From positions 1 to 37,174 of the forward strand of contig CAYFFV010000021.1 in the NCBI GenBank assembly GCA_964342695.1: 37,174 nt of DNA. The letters run 5' to 3'. Source of the stretch: CAYFFV01 sp964342695. GTDB taxonomy: Bacteria; Acidobacteriota; Vicinamibacteria; Vicinamibacterales; UBA8438. Made by a program: the position numbers and the translations under genes. Below are positions 1 to 8,212 of the stretch, in pieces. The notes under the pieces were generated by a model, which was not told the DNA's origin, did not search any database, and saw nothing but the letters and a program-made list of their open reading frames with translations. The stretch's first letter is position 1. Each line of letters opens with the position of its first letter.

Positions 1-55
1 AAATGGCAGAACACTGTGACCATATTAGTTCGTTGTTTGATGGAAATGTAAAAGG
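1..55. repeat. 55-bp terminal direct repeat (circular-contig overlap)
   Basis: Bases 1-55 are identical to bases 37120-37174, and the repeat ends exactly at the end of the window. An oxygenase gene continues in frame across the repeat. Exact end identity of an odd length such as 55 is what a de Bruijn assembler leaves when it closes a circle, so I read this as an assembly overlap rather than a biological terminal repeat. The unique genome is then about 37,119 bp. Confidence 0.93.
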
Positions 56-248
56 GATTCCGATGTTGTCTATCGTAGGACAATTGAATGAAGACTTTGA
101 AGGCGGTGAATTTGTGATGTTCGGTGATAAAACAATTGAATTTGAAACAGGTGATTTAATTATTTTTCCATCCAATTTCATGTATCCACATCGAGTAGAT
201 CCAGTTAAAAAAGGAGCAAGATATTCCTATGTCTCTTGGGCCTACTAA
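1..248 (+). CDS. 2OG-Fe(II) oxygenase, C-terminal part (continues from the right end)
   Basis: This is the C-terminal part of a 2-oxoglutarate/Fe(II) dioxygenase of the prolyl-hydroxylase type. The frame is open at base 1 and joins the frame starting at 36744 when the contig is closed, giving a protein of about 207 aa. The facial triad is visible: an H-x-D motif in EHCDH near the beginning and a distal His in YPHRVD. An Arg follows in KGARYSY at the position that normally binds the 2OG carboxylate. A Met at base 3 looks like a start but is internal. The gene overlaps the next oxygenase by 20 nt. The substrate cannot be told; position just after the capsid gene suggests a late-expressed enzyme. 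Confidence 0.82.
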   Translation, partial: MAEHCDHISSLFDGNVKGIPMLSIVGQLNEDFEGGEFVMFGDKTIEFETGDLIIFPSNFMYPHRVDPVKKGARYSYVSWAY

Positions 249-777
249 ATTCAAAATAATAAGGGGATTATTAACTGGTGAACTGTTGGATTTTCTTGGC
301 ATATATGCCTATAACAAAGCAACACTTCCTGATGCCATACCAACAAAAGAGACTCATGGATTTGTAGACGAACAAATTCCAAACACACCTGCTTGGCACG
401 ATGATTTAGTGATGAAAAATCTGATGTGTTATTTATCGTCTGATATGGAAAAGCATACTGGCACGAAGTTAATTCCAACATACTCTTATCTTAGAGTTTA
501 TAAAAAAGGTGATGAATTAAAGAAGCATACTGATAAGCATAACTGCGAGTTCAGCGTTACTTTAACTTTAAGAAGAGAATTAAATGAGGACATATGGCCC
601 ATCTATTTAGATCCATTACATGAAAATGGAGAATTAACTTTTGATGGAAGAAAGATAGATTTAGATGCAGGTGATGGTCTTATTTATAAAGGTGTTGAAA
701 CCCCTCACTGGAGGGATAAATTTGAGGGCAGCAAACTAGCCCAGGTATTTTTACATTATGTGCGTAAACAACAATAA
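229..777 (+). CDS. 2OG-Fe(II) oxygenase-like protein
   Basis: A 182-aa protein that looks like a second 2-oxoglutarate/Fe(II) oxygenase. The centre has an H-x-D motif (KKHTDKHN, about residues 96-103) followed by a beta-strand-like stretch. Near the C-terminus there is a distal His in ETPHWRD and a basic residue in the GSKLAQVFLHYV strand, matching the double-stranded beta-helix order HxD...H...K/R. The ATG at 229 lies inside the end of the preceding oxygenase gene in another frame, a 20-nt overlap that suggests translational coupling. A role in hydroxylating a virion or host protein is inference. Confidence 0.7.
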   Translation: MSLGPTKFKIIRGLLTGELLDFLGIYAYNKATLPDAIPTKETHGFVDEQIPNTPAWHDDLVMKNLMCYLSSDMEKHTGTKLIPTYSYLRVYKKGDELKKHTDKHNCEFSVTLTLRRELNEDIWPIYLDPLHENGELTFDGRKIDLDAGDGLIYKGVETPHWRDKFEGSKLAQVFLHYVRKQQ

Positions 778-788
778 AGGTATAGCTG

Positions 789-962
789 ATGAAACAAACT
801 AAAAGTGTGGAAGGCCCAATCACTTTGTATTCCCCGGTTCACAGGGGCGGTACAAAGGATTTGGACGGCATAATTAAATCACTGAAAAAAAATAAAAAGA
901 GCGTTCAATATAAAACGCCTGGTAATAGCGGAGGAGCTACCATTTCAGATCCTTTTAAATAG
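789..962 (+). CDS. Small hypothetical protein
   Basis: A 57-aa ORF between two oxygenase genes, starting 11 nt after the previous stop. It is Lys- and Gly-rich with no motif I recognise. Its TAG stop shares one base with the GTG start of the next gene (TAGTG), the tight packing seen throughout this late block, which is the main reason to accept it. The function is unknown. Confidence 0.6.
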   Translation: MKQTKSVEGPITLYSPVHRGGTKDLDGIIKSLKKNKKSVQYKTPGNSGGATISDPFK

Positions 963-1519
963 TGTTTGTCTACGCAAAAACACCAACCATCTGCGTGGTT
1001 GACGGCGTTGTTACTCCAGAAGAATGTAAAAATATTATTGAGCATTCTGAACACAAATTAAAACCAAGCACTGTAGCTGCACCTGAAGGCTTAATTCCTG
1101 ACAAAGACAGAACCTCACATGGCGTATTTCTTCCGCACAGTGATTTTTCTGAAGTTTGTGATCGCATTTCAGACATCACAGATATGCCGCTTGAACGTGC
1201 TGAACCAATCAACGTTCTTCGTTACACCAATGCCCAGGAATACAAACCTCATTATGACGCTTTAGATGGGGATTATTTAGACAACGGCGGTCAACGTCTT
1301 CTAACTTGTCTTGTTTATCTCAATAACGCAGTTGGAGGCGCAACAGCATTTCCAAAATTAAATCTAATTGTGGGCTCTATTGGAGGCCGTCTTTTAATGT
1401 TCGGAAATGTAGATAAAGACAAAAAACCACATGAACTTTCACTTCATCAAGGACTTCCGCCACATGAGGGTGAGAAGTGGGTAATGACACTATGGTTTCG
1501 AGAAAACAAGATCCATTAG
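962..1519 (+). CDS. Prolyl 4-hydroxylase-like 2OG-Fe(II) oxygenase
   Basis: A 185-aa protein with the order of a prolyl 4-hydroxylase alpha-subunit (P4Hc) domain. An N-terminal helical part (TPEECKNIIEHSE) is followed by the iron-binding H-x-D in YKPHYDALDGD, then strands LLTCLVYLNN and GGATAFPKLN. The distal His is in LSLHQGLPP and a 2OG-binding Lys in GEKWVMTLWF. It starts with GTG overlapping the previous stop by one base. Such enzymes hydroxylate proline or other side chains in proteins and are common in phages of aquatic bacteria; the target here is unknown. It is the best-conserved of the three oxygenases in the window. Confidence 0.85.
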   Translation: MFVYAKTPTICVVDGVVTPEECKNIIEHSEHKLKPSTVAAPEGLIPDKDRTSHGVFLPHSDFSEVCDRISDITDMPLERAEPINVLRYTNAQEYKPHYDALDGDYLDNGGQRLLTCLVYLNNAVGGATAFPKLNLIVGSIGGRLLMFGNVDKDKKPHELSLHQGLPPHEGEKWVMTLWFRENKIH

Positions 1520-1668
1520 ATAAATTTCTAAAAAACGCTGAATCTGCGTTGAAAAAATCCCAGCCAAAAGAAAAGCCATATAAACATAAAACACCTGCCG
1601 AGCATCTTGCCGAGTGGTCGAAAGACCAAACCAAACTTGTAGGCGGTACAGGATCGTTCAATGGCTGA
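1477..1668 (+). CDS. Small charged hypothetical protein
   Basis: A 63-aa Lys/Glu-rich ORF overlapping the end of the preceding hydroxylase gene. I use the GTG at 1477 because GAGGG (1466-1470) lies 6 nt upstream. An ATG at 1492 would give 58 aa but has a poor ribosome site. The protein has no recognisable domain and is probably helical. It overlaps the next start by 8 nt, so it is part of the late operon. Confidence 0.6.
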   Translation: MGNDTMVSRKQDPLDKFLKNAESALKKSQPKEKPYKHKTPAEHLAEWSKDQTKLVGGTGSFNG

Positions 1669-2005
1669 CATATTTAACCGAAGACGCAGCGGTAAGATTT
1701 TGGATGTGATGCCGTTTCGACATCAAGAATGGATCGATGAGCCGGATGGAACAATATCACTGACAACTTATCAGGATGTGCAGCCAACGATAGATCAGAA
1801 TAAAAAAGACTACAACAATTTCGGCGACAAACTAACACCTGGTAAACGAGGCGAATTTCATAAAGTAGCATCCATTCCCTTGACTGTTTGGGAACAGTGG
1901 AAAAAAGAAACGAATAATCAAATTGAAAAAGATCCGAAACTATTAAATAAATATTTAAATGATTCCGACAATAAATTTTTTAGAACAGCACCGACCAACT
2001 TATAG
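1661..2005 (+). CDS. Conserved-type phage hypothetical protein
   Basis: A 114-aa protein with a composition like small virion-cluster proteins found beside adaptor genes in short-tailed and aquatic phages: a short basic start (FNRRRSGK), then EPDGTISLTTYQDVQPTIDQNKK and VASIPLTVWEQW. I recognise the general type but cannot assign a function. It sits between the oxygenase cluster and two small paralogous genes upstream of the head-tail adaptor, so a structural or assembly role is an inference from position. Confidence 0.7.
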   Translation: MADIFNRRRSGKILDVMPFRHQEWIDEPDGTISLTTYQDVQPTIDQNKKDYNNFGDKLTPGKRGEFHKVASIPLTVWEQWKKETNNQIEKDPKLLNKYLNDSDNKFFRTAPTNL

Positions 2006-2014
2006 GAAAAAACG

Positions 2015-2305
2015 ATGGGCGATTTATACAGATTAAATAATTTTAATTATACGTTTACTGCTACTGACAGTTCGGTACTATTAAGCGATGCCATATCTGC
2101 ACAATGCAATGCCATTATCATTAATGCAAGTGAGCCTGTATTCATTAAAATTACAAAACACGGAGATGCAGCTACTGCTGGCTCCTGTGGTTATTTTATA
2201 AAAGATTGGCCTCATTATGTACGAGTCAGTGGCGGAGATCGTGTTGCAGGATTGAGAGCCGGATCAAGCAACTCTGTAGTGTACATTACTGAACTGACGG
2301 AATGA
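2015..2305 (+). CDS. Small virion-type protein, paralogue 1
   Basis: A 96-aa protein rich in Ser, Ala and beta-branched residues. It shares its C-terminal half with the next gene product: KDWPHYVRVSGGDRVAGL here against KDWPTYWRISPGQKVAAL there, both followed by a V-Y-I strand and a TE-T/M end. Small beta-rich proteins of this sort upstream of the adaptor are often head decoration or head-fibre components, but no family is certain. The two genes overlap by 4 nt. Confidence 0.7.
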   Translation: MGDLYRLNNFNYTFTATDSSVLLSDAISAQCNAIIINASEPVFIKITKHGDAATAGSCGYFIKDWPHYVRVSGGDRVAGLRAGSSNSVVYITELTE

Positions 2306-2676
2306 CAACAGGTGTTTCAACAAGATTAGCTTTCGATGTACCTTATAGATTAGCTAACAAACTCCACTCTATAACTACTTCTTCTACATCGACTGAGATG
2401 GAAGAAGCGGTCGGATCTGGTATCGATGCGGTAATGATTACTGGTACTGAAGATGCTTATTTGGCATTCGGTGGAGAAGTATCCAATGTTGCATGGAGTG
2501 AAGTTTCAGGCGCATGGTCAGCACAAACAAATTCGTGGAAAGAATACGAACCCACAGGGGAAGGATACTTGGAAAAAGATTGGCCGACTTATTGGCGCAT
2601 TAGCCCTGGACAGAAGGTGGCTGCTTTGCAAGTTAATACCGCTGGAACTGTATATATTGCGGAGATGACAAGATAA
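2302..2676 (+). CDS. Small virion-type protein, paralogue 2
   Basis: A 124-aa paralogue of the preceding gene, longer by an insertion in the middle (residues about 55-80, rich in Trp, Ser and Glu). The shared KDWPxYxR...VAxL...VYIxEMT core shows tandem duplication and divergence. ATG overlaps the previous TGA (ATGA), and its own TAA overlaps the adaptor start. It is probably a minor head or neck component; the exact function is unknown. Confidence 0.7.
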   Translation: MTTGVSTRLAFDVPYRLANKLHSITTSSTSTEMEEAVGSGIDAVMITGTEDAYLAFGGEVSNVAWSEVSGAWSAQTNSWKEYEPTGEGYLEKDWPTYWRISPGQKVAALQVNTAGTVYIAEMTR

Positions 2677-3302
2677 TGGCGATAGGAACGTATGCACAGC
2701 TTCAAACTGCCGTGGCAAACTGGCTAGACAGAAGTGACTTAACAGATCGAATCCAAGAATTTATTGATCTGGCTGAAGCTCGAATCAATCGTAATTTAAG
2801 AATACGAGCGATGGAAACGGTTGCCACTGGAACTTTAACGGCTGGAACACGCGAATATAATTTACCAACGGGCTACATCCAAGCTAAAGAATTCCATTTA
2901 ACGACTGATCCACTGACACCAATGAGTTACATCACGCCTGAATTGATGACTCGGATTTGGGCTGGATCAACACAAGGTAAACCAAGAGCGTTCACCTTCA
3001 TCGGTGATAAATTTCGTCTCGGGCCGAATCCCGATGCGGCATACACTTATTCAATGGTGTATTACAAGAAATTTGATGCACTTTCAGATTCAGCCACCAC
3101 CAATTGGGTTATTACTAATGCACCCGATCTTTATTTATATGCCTCCTTGCTCGAAGCTGAACCATTTATTATGAACGATGAAAGAATTCCGATTTGGGCT
3201 GCTGCATACAAGCAGGCTATTGACGACATCCAACTTCAAGATAACAAAGATCGTCACTCCGGCTCAGAGCTTAGAGTGATGAACACATCAGGGTACCCAT
3301 AA
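2676..3302 (+). CDS. Head-tail adaptor protein, SU10 type
   Basis: A 208-aa protein matching the SU10-type phage adaptor family, functionally like T7 gp11 or P22 gp4, which forms the ring between portal and tail. The N-terminus (AIGTYAQLQTAVANWLDRSD, then RIQEFIDLAEARINRNLRIRAME) is the diagnostic helical pair. It is followed by a beta-rich middle (TREYNLPTGYI, YSMVYYKKF) and a C-terminal helix (APDLYLYASLLEAEPF) that packs on the portal. Length is normal for the family. It follows its small neighbours with a one-base overlap and precedes the tail-fibre genes. Confidence 0.85.
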   Translation: MAIGTYAQLQTAVANWLDRSDLTDRIQEFIDLAEARINRNLRIRAMETVATGTLTAGTREYNLPTGYIQAKEFHLTTDPLTPMSYITPELMTRIWAGSTQGKPRAFTFIGDKFRLGPNPDAAYTYSMVYYKKFDALSDSATTNWVITNAPDLYLYASLLEAEPFIMNDERIPIWAAAYKQAIDDIQLQDNKDRHSGSELRVMNTSGYP

Positions 3303-3303
3303 A

Positions 3304-4176
3304 ATGGCACTTGAAACAGCAACATATATCAGTCAGTTAGTTGACACTAATCCCACCGCTTCCGACCCTGTATCACAAGGTGACGATCATCTTAGATTAA
3401 TTAAATCAGTCTTACAATCACAGTTCACTACATTAGGCGCGGCTGCAGTCACAACAACTGCGGCAGAGTTAAATTTATTAGATGGTAAAACAGCAGTAGG
3501 TGATGTTACTGGGCCGGGATCTTCAACTGATAATGCAATTGTCAGGTTTGACGGTACGGGTGGAAAGACCCTACAGAATACATCTACAACCACCATTAAT
3601 GATAATGGAGATATTGTAGTTGGGGGTACAACTCCACTAGTTACAATAGGCGATGGTGGAGCAGAAGATACCATGCTCGTCTACGATGGAAATGCACAGG
3701 ACTACAGAATTGGTTTAGATGATGGTACAGACAAGCTAGAAGTAGGAGTTGGATCAACTCATGGAACCACAATATCTTTTACCGTAGATTCATCCGCTGA
3801 TGTAGACTTTAATGATAATGTTGTAAGCAAGCCAGAAATAAAAGATTACGCAGAAAGTTATACCGCGTCATCAGGCAATGGTACTGTGACGTTGGATATT
3901 GAAAATGGCAATGTTTTTCAGCATACAGCATCTGGAGGCAATGTCACATTTGCTTTTTCCAATCCATCCGCATCAGGAAAATCCTGTGCCATTACTTTAA
4001 AGTGGATACAAGACTCTTCTGATAGGACAATCACTTGGCCGGGATCAGTAGATTGGGCAGGTGGTTCTGCTCCAGATGTCACAAGTGGAAGCGGAAAGGT
4101 CGATGTTTACACTTTCTTTACGGTGGATTCAGGAACAACGTGGTATGGCTTCCAAGCAGGCGCGGACTTATCGTAA
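3304..4176 (+). CDS. Tail fibre / receptor-binding protein
   Basis: A 290-aa protein. Its first about 45 residues (ALETATYISQLVDTNPT, then DDHLRLIKSVLQSQF) are the typical tail-attachment segment of phage tail fibres. The rest is Gly, Ser, Thr and Asp rich with low-complexity beta repeats (TTAAELNLLDG, GPGSSTDNAIVRFDG) as in trimeric fibre shafts, and it ends with a beta-rich domain (DRTITWPGSVDW). It probably reads host surface sugars or proteins. The stop TAA shares its last base with the next start (TAATG). Confidence 0.8.
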   Translation: MALETATYISQLVDTNPTASDPVSQGDDHLRLIKSVLQSQFTTLGAAAVTTTAAELNLLDGKTAVGDVTGPGSSTDNAIVRFDGTGGKTLQNTSTTTINDNGDIVVGGTTPLVTIGDGGAEDTMLVYDGNAQDYRIGLDDGTDKLEVGVGSTHGTTISFTVDSSADVDFNDNVVSKPEIKDYAESYTASSGNGTVTLDIENGNVFQHTASGGNVTFAFSNPSASGKSCAITLKWIQDSSDRTITWPGSVDWAGGSAPDVTSGSGKVDVYTFFTVDSGTTWYGFQAGADLS

Positions 4177-5132
4177 TGTCGGCCTTCACCGAAAAAAATA
4201 CATTAATGGGGGCGGCTGGAGTTGAAACATCTGGAGATCGCGGTGTTGCGATGGCGGCAGAAACAGACAGCGGTCACACAAATGTTATTCAATACGTTGA
4301 AATATCGACAACTGGAAATGCAACAGATTTTGGTGATTTAACCGGCACTTACACTTATGGCGGTGCTTGTTCCAATGGAGGCTCTGACAGGGGGATACAT
4401 GGTGGTGGTCAAGGATACACGGACGTTATTGATTACATCACGATTTCAAGCCCCGGCAACGCGACTGACTTTGGCGACCTCACAGTTGCCCGTTCAAACA
4501 CTTGCGGTCTTTCAAACTTAAAAGATGATCGCGGTGTTTTTGCAGGTGGTAGTGTCTCTGGAGGTCAATCTGATGTAATCGATTATGTCACTATCAGTTC
4601 TACAGGCGATGCTACAGACTTTGGTGATCTTCCATCAACTCATAAATCAAGTAATGGTGCTTTCTCAAACGGAACAGATGATCGCGGTGTTATAGGTGGT
4701 GGGTGGACACCTTCAACTTATTCCGATGTGATTTCCTATATCACAATTACCAGCACTGGCAATGCTTCTGATTTTGGTGATTTAACAGTAACAAGATATG
4801 GAGTTCAAGGGGTGAGTAATGCAACGGGAGGTCGCGGTGTTTTTGCTGGCGGCGTTAATAGTAGTGGAACCCGTGTTAACACAATGGATTATGTGACGAT
4901 TGGATCGACAGGCAACGCAACAGACTTTGGCGATCTTTCTGTTGCCAGAAATTTAGGAGGCAATACTGGGGCTTCAAATGGAACTAATCAACGTGGACTG
5001 TTTTTTGGCGGCGACACTCCAGCATACAGCGATGTCATTGATTACATCACAATCGACAGCGCTGGCAACGCCACAGATTTTGGTAACTTAATCGCCGCTG
5101 GAAACGGAGTGGCTGGATGTAGCAACGCATGA
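4176..5132 (+). CDS. Kelch-like repeat protein, possible beta-propeller fibre tip
   Basis: A 318-aa protein made almost entirely of six repeats of about 45-50 residues. Each has the pattern DxIDYxTIxSxGNATDFGDL, a variable loop, SN and then DRGVFAGG. The repeat looks like the kelch-type motifs of beta-propellers, so six blades are plausible. Repeats are clear at DNA level too. I choose the ATG at 4176 because it forms TAATG with the previous stop; longer starts would run through the fibre gene. Position next to the fibre gene suggests a surface-binding or fibre-tip role, but this is inference. Confidence 0.75.
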   Translation: MSAFTEKNTLMGAAGVETSGDRGVAMAAETDSGHTNVIQYVEISTTGNATDFGDLTGTYTYGGACSNGGSDRGIHGGGQGYTDVIDYITISSPGNATDFGDLTVARSNTCGLSNLKDDRGVFAGGSVSGGQSDVIDYVTISSTGDATDFGDLPSTHKSSNGAFSNGTDDRGVIGGGWTPSTYSDVISYITITSTGNASDFGDLTVTRYGVQGVSNATGGRGVFAGGVNSSGTRVNTMDYVTIGSTGNATDFGDLSVARNLGGNTGASNGTNQRGLFFGGDTPAYSDVIDYITIDSAGNATDFGNLIAAGNGVAGCSNA

Positions 5133-5926
5133 GCAAAGAAATATCCATAATATCTGACATCAACTCAGAACTTGCTGTAATTGATAATAAAAAAATGGCA
5201 AAGATCAATGAAAGAATGAAGGAAATTGATCGCGCTAATCTCACGGCCTCTAAAAAGAATACGCAATCCACAAGTCAGTTGATGACTTTGACAATGCTGT
5301 GTGATGCGCCGTACAGAAGGTTGAGACAAGTATTGTCACAGATTGAAAGAAAAAGAGAAGCACTAGAAGATGCTTCATTCAAATTTAGAAAACAAAAAAT
5401 ACAGATAGATCGTTATCGTAAAAGTGGCGATGAGTTATTAATTCTTAAAGCAGATGAATTAGAAAATCAAATTTTAAGATCTAAAAACTACATTGAAGCC
5501 GCGCTAAAAGAACTGGCTACTTATCAAGATGTCTATGATGAGATAAAAACTTCTCATAATATTCCTGATGATTGGGATGAAATGGATATGGAGAAAGAAG
5601 AAATATCTAACCACATCAGAATGGCGTTCAGAAATGGTGTTAGAAATATGGTGACCAACGGCACTTTAGGCAATGGGACTTTGGAATATCTTGAGCAGTT
5701 TGGCATTCACCCTATAACTGCCAAGCAAGTCATAACAGATTATCTTTCTGACGTTGAAAAAATGATTAATGAAAAAAAGATGCCATCTGTCAATCATCTG
5801 TACGACTTTTTGGATCAATGTGCTGACATTTTTCAAGATGCTCATAAAGCTGTTATGAAGAGAATTGGAATTGACGAATTGATAAAAGATGAATATTTAT
5901 TTAAAGAAATGAGGGATGTTGCATGA
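5129..5926 (+). CDS. Coiled-coil hypothetical protein of the tail-fibre cluster
   Basis: A 265-aa largely helical protein with heptad-like stretches at about residues 90-145 (LSQIERKREALEDASFKFR; ADELENQILRSKNYIEAAL). The C-terminal half is acidic and basic without recognised motifs. It overlaps the kelch-like gene by 4 nt (ATGA) and the next gene by 4 nt. Proteins of this type sit beside fibre genes in aquatic phages; a fibre-associated structural or assembly role is a guess. Confidence 0.7.
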   Translation: MSKEISIISDINSELAVIDNKKMAKINERMKEIDRANLTASKKNTQSTSQLMTLTMLCDAPYRRLRQVLSQIERKREALEDASFKFRKQKIQIDRYRKSGDELLILKADELENQILRSKNYIEAALKELATYQDVYDEIKTSHNIPDDWDEMDMEKEEISNHIRMAFRNGVRNMVTNGTLGNGTLEYLEQFGIHPITAKQVITDYLSDVEKMINEKKMPSVNHLYDFLDQCADIFQDAHKAVMKRIGIDELIKDEYLFKEMRDVA

Positions 5927-6321
5927 ACTACGCTAAAATTGATAACGATCAAATTGTCAAATATCCGTATACGATTATTGATCTTAAAACAGATAATCCT
6001 AACGTCAGCTTTCCAAAAAACGCTTTAAGCATATCAGATATTAGAGAAGATTATAGTATCGTTGAAGTTACGCCTGTGTCTGCTCCTGAATCTGAGACTC
6101 ATAATGCAGTAGAAGTGTCTCCAGTTAAAGTGTCTGGCGTATGGACACAAACATGGTCTGAGTCAGAAAAGACTGATGAAGAAAAGAATTCAGTGGCAGT
6201 AACGAATAGAGTAGCTGAATATGGAACGGTTGAATCTCAATTGGAATATATTACGGAGAATGGTTTGGCCGCATGGCAAACCAAAGTATCTGAAATTAAG
6301 GCAAAATACCCCAAAGTATGA
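5923..6321 (+). CDS. Small tail-fibre-cluster protein
   Basis: A 132-aa protein beginning NYAKIDNDQIVKYPYTIIDL, a form seen in small proteins beside tail fibres in aquatic phages. A Val/Glu/Ser-rich middle (VEVTPVSAPES) and a helical end (TVESQLEYITENGLAAWQ) follow. It may be a fibre assembly factor, similar in placement to tail-fibre chaperones, but no catalytic or known domain is visible. It is coupled to both neighbours by 4-nt overlaps. Confidence 0.65.
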   Translation: MNYAKIDNDQIVKYPYTIIDLKTDNPNVSFPKNALSISDIREDYSIVEVTPVSAPESETHNAVEVSPVKVSGVWTQTWSESEKTDEEKNSVAVTNRVAEYGTVESQLEYITENGLAAWQTKVSEIKAKYPKV

Positions 6322-7931
6322 GCTTAGTACCTATAGAAAATGTAGGCGAAGTTGGAATAGTCAAGGACATCAATGCGTGGTCGCTTCCGCCTAATTGGTT
6401 CACAGCAGGGAATAACGTAAGAGCCGAACACGGGTCGATACAAAAATCACCCGGTTATCTGGAGGTTATGGCGACTTGCCCGGTTGCACCGTATTACATC
6501 ACCAATCTTCAAATCGGCGGTTCTAATTACTGGGTCGTGGGTGGCCTGACAAAAATTTATGTGCATAACGGCTCATCGTGGTCTGACATAACAAGATCGA
6601 GTGGAGATTATTCCGCTACTGCCGCAGAGAATTGGACGTCCACTGTATTAGGTGGAATTTTAATTATGACAAACGGTTTTGACGATCCTCAATTTTGGGC
6701 ATTGTCATCAGGCGTTCCTTCAACATCAACACGCATGGCGGATCTTACTAATTGGCCTGCGTCTACTGAATGCAATTCTATTCGGGCTTATCGCTCTTTT
6801 TTGATTGCACTTAATGTAAAAAAATCATCAGTACCTTATACAAGACTTGTTAAATGGTCTAGCCAGGCGGCAACGCAGACCGTTCCCAGCTCATGGGATG
6901 AAACATCTGCTACGGTAGACACTGGGGAAATATCTCTTGATGATTCCAGAGGGGCTATCATGGACGGGCTGCCTTTGGGTGATAATTTTTTCATCTATAA
7001 AGAAGACAGTGTTTACGCAATGTCGTTTGTCGGAACACCGTTTATTTTCGCATTTAAACAAGTATCACCATCTGTCGGTGCTTTAGCGAAAAATTGCATT
7101 GCAGAATTTGATGGCGGTCATTTCATATTCGGAAATGGTGATCTTTACCTCAATGACGGACAACGCATCGAAAGTATATTGCCGCATCGTATGAGGGATG
7201 ATTTGTTCAACAACATTAATGGTGATGAAGTGCAAAAATCGTTTGTAGTCGCCGATTACAACAACACCGAAATGTGGGCCTGTTATGTTTCAGCAACAAA
7301 CGCCACGGCAGCCCAATGTGATAAGGCACTGGTCTGGAATTGGACAAACAATACGTTTACGGAAAGAGATTTACCGAATCTCGGATTCATCGGTTATGGA
7401 ACAGAGGGTGATCCATTGGCTCCAGGCTCTTGGTCTGTGGCAACCACCACCTGGGCAACAGACACTTTAAACTGGAATCAATCAGCCACGACATCCTTTT
7501 TTAACCAAGCAGGTAAAACGCTGGTATTTGCTTCCCCAACCGACACGAAACTTTATCGTCACGGTTCGGGAAACAAAGAAGACACATCCAATATGACGAG
7601 CTACATTGAACGCACTGGATTAACCATCGATGAATCGGGACAGCCTAATCCGGCAATGGTTAAACGAGTGACAGCGGTTTATCCAAAAATGAGCGTGAGT
7701 TCAACGAATACGATCAACGTCTATGTCGGTCATCAAATGTCAACGGAAGAGGCGATTACTTGGGAAGGCCCGACCACATTCAATCCAAACACTCAATCTA
7801 AAGTATCTTTTCGCGTCACGGGTAAATACATTGGCGTTAAATTCGAGTCCACAGGCGATGAAACGTGGCGATTGGACGGTTATGCCCTCGACATTAAGAA
7901 CGCAGGCGCACGAGGCTCTGTGGCTCAGTAA
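6318..7931 (+). CDS. Putative tail nozzle/stabilisation protein
   Basis: A 537-aa beta-rich protein beginning SLVPIENVGEVGIVKDINAWSLPPNWFTAGNNVR. It resembles the large structural proteins of short-tailed phages placed after the adaptor (P22 gp10 or T7 gp12-like nozzle or needle-attachment proteins), which form beta-propeller rings closing the head. W/G-rich blade-like segments (YWVVGGLTKIYVHNGSSW; HFIFGNGDLYLNDG) recur. Assignment rests on the N-terminal pattern, size and order, so the family is likely but the exact role is inferred. It overlaps the next start by one base. Confidence 0.7.
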   Translation: MSLVPIENVGEVGIVKDINAWSLPPNWFTAGNNVRAEHGSIQKSPGYLEVMATCPVAPYYITNLQIGGSNYWVVGGLTKIYVHNGSSWSDITRSSGDYSATAAENWTSTVLGGILIMTNGFDDPQFWALSSGVPSTSTRMADLTNWPASTECNSIRAYRSFLIALNVKKSSVPYTRLVKWSSQAATQTVPSSWDETSATVDTGEISLDDSRGAIMDGLPLGDNFFIYKEDSVYAMSFVGTPFIFAFKQVSPSVGALAKNCIAEFDGGHFIFGNGDLYLNDGQRIESILPHRMRDDLFNNINGDEVQKSFVVADYNNTEMWACYVSATNATAAQCDKALVWNWTNNTFTERDLPNLGFIGYGTEGDPLAPGSWSVATTTWATDTLNWNQSATTSFFNQAGKTLVFASPTDTKLYRHGSGNKEDTSNMTSYIERTGLTIDESGQPNPAMVKRVTAVYPKMSVSSTNTINVYVGHQMSTEEAITWEGPTTFNPNTQSKVSFRVTGKYIGVKFESTGDETWRLDGYALDIKNAGARGSVAQ

Positions 7932-8212
7932 TGGCGACTTACACAGATCGTGTTGTTAAATCAGTTACGCATTACGCACCGGGGCCACTTCCTCTCAATC
8001 AGGAAGACCTTGGCGTTTATTTAATCAACGAACTTAAAAGATTAAGTGACATTATTTTTAATCAGGCCACATTTCGTTTGGAGCGCATGAACGTAGCACC
8101 CGATAAACCTCGACTTGGTGACATTAGATATGCCGATGGATCGAATTGGAATCCCGGAAGCGGAGAAGGAATCTATTTCTATAACTCATCAGGAAACTGG
8201 GTCAAATTATAG
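7931..8212 (+). CDS. Small tail-associated protein with GDIRYADGSNWNPG motif
   Basis: A 93-aa protein ending in KPRLGDIRYADGSNWNPGSG followed by a Y/W-rich strand. This motif is common in small virion proteins of aquatic short-tailed phages and at the ends of some tail fibres. The N-terminal half is helical (LGVYLINELKRLSDIIFNQ). It begins in TAATG with the nozzle-like gene. It probably binds the tail, but no activity is known. Confidence 0.75.
   Translation: MATYTDRVVKSVTHYAPGPLPLNQEDLGVYLINELKRLSDIIFNQATFRLERMNVAPDKPRLGDIRYADGSNWNPGSGEGIYFYNSSGNWVKL

Noticed and set aside
1..55. Biological direct terminal repeats
   Set aside because: 55 bp is short for DTR phages and equals a common assembly k-mer; the gene crossing the join is continuous, which fits a circular map.
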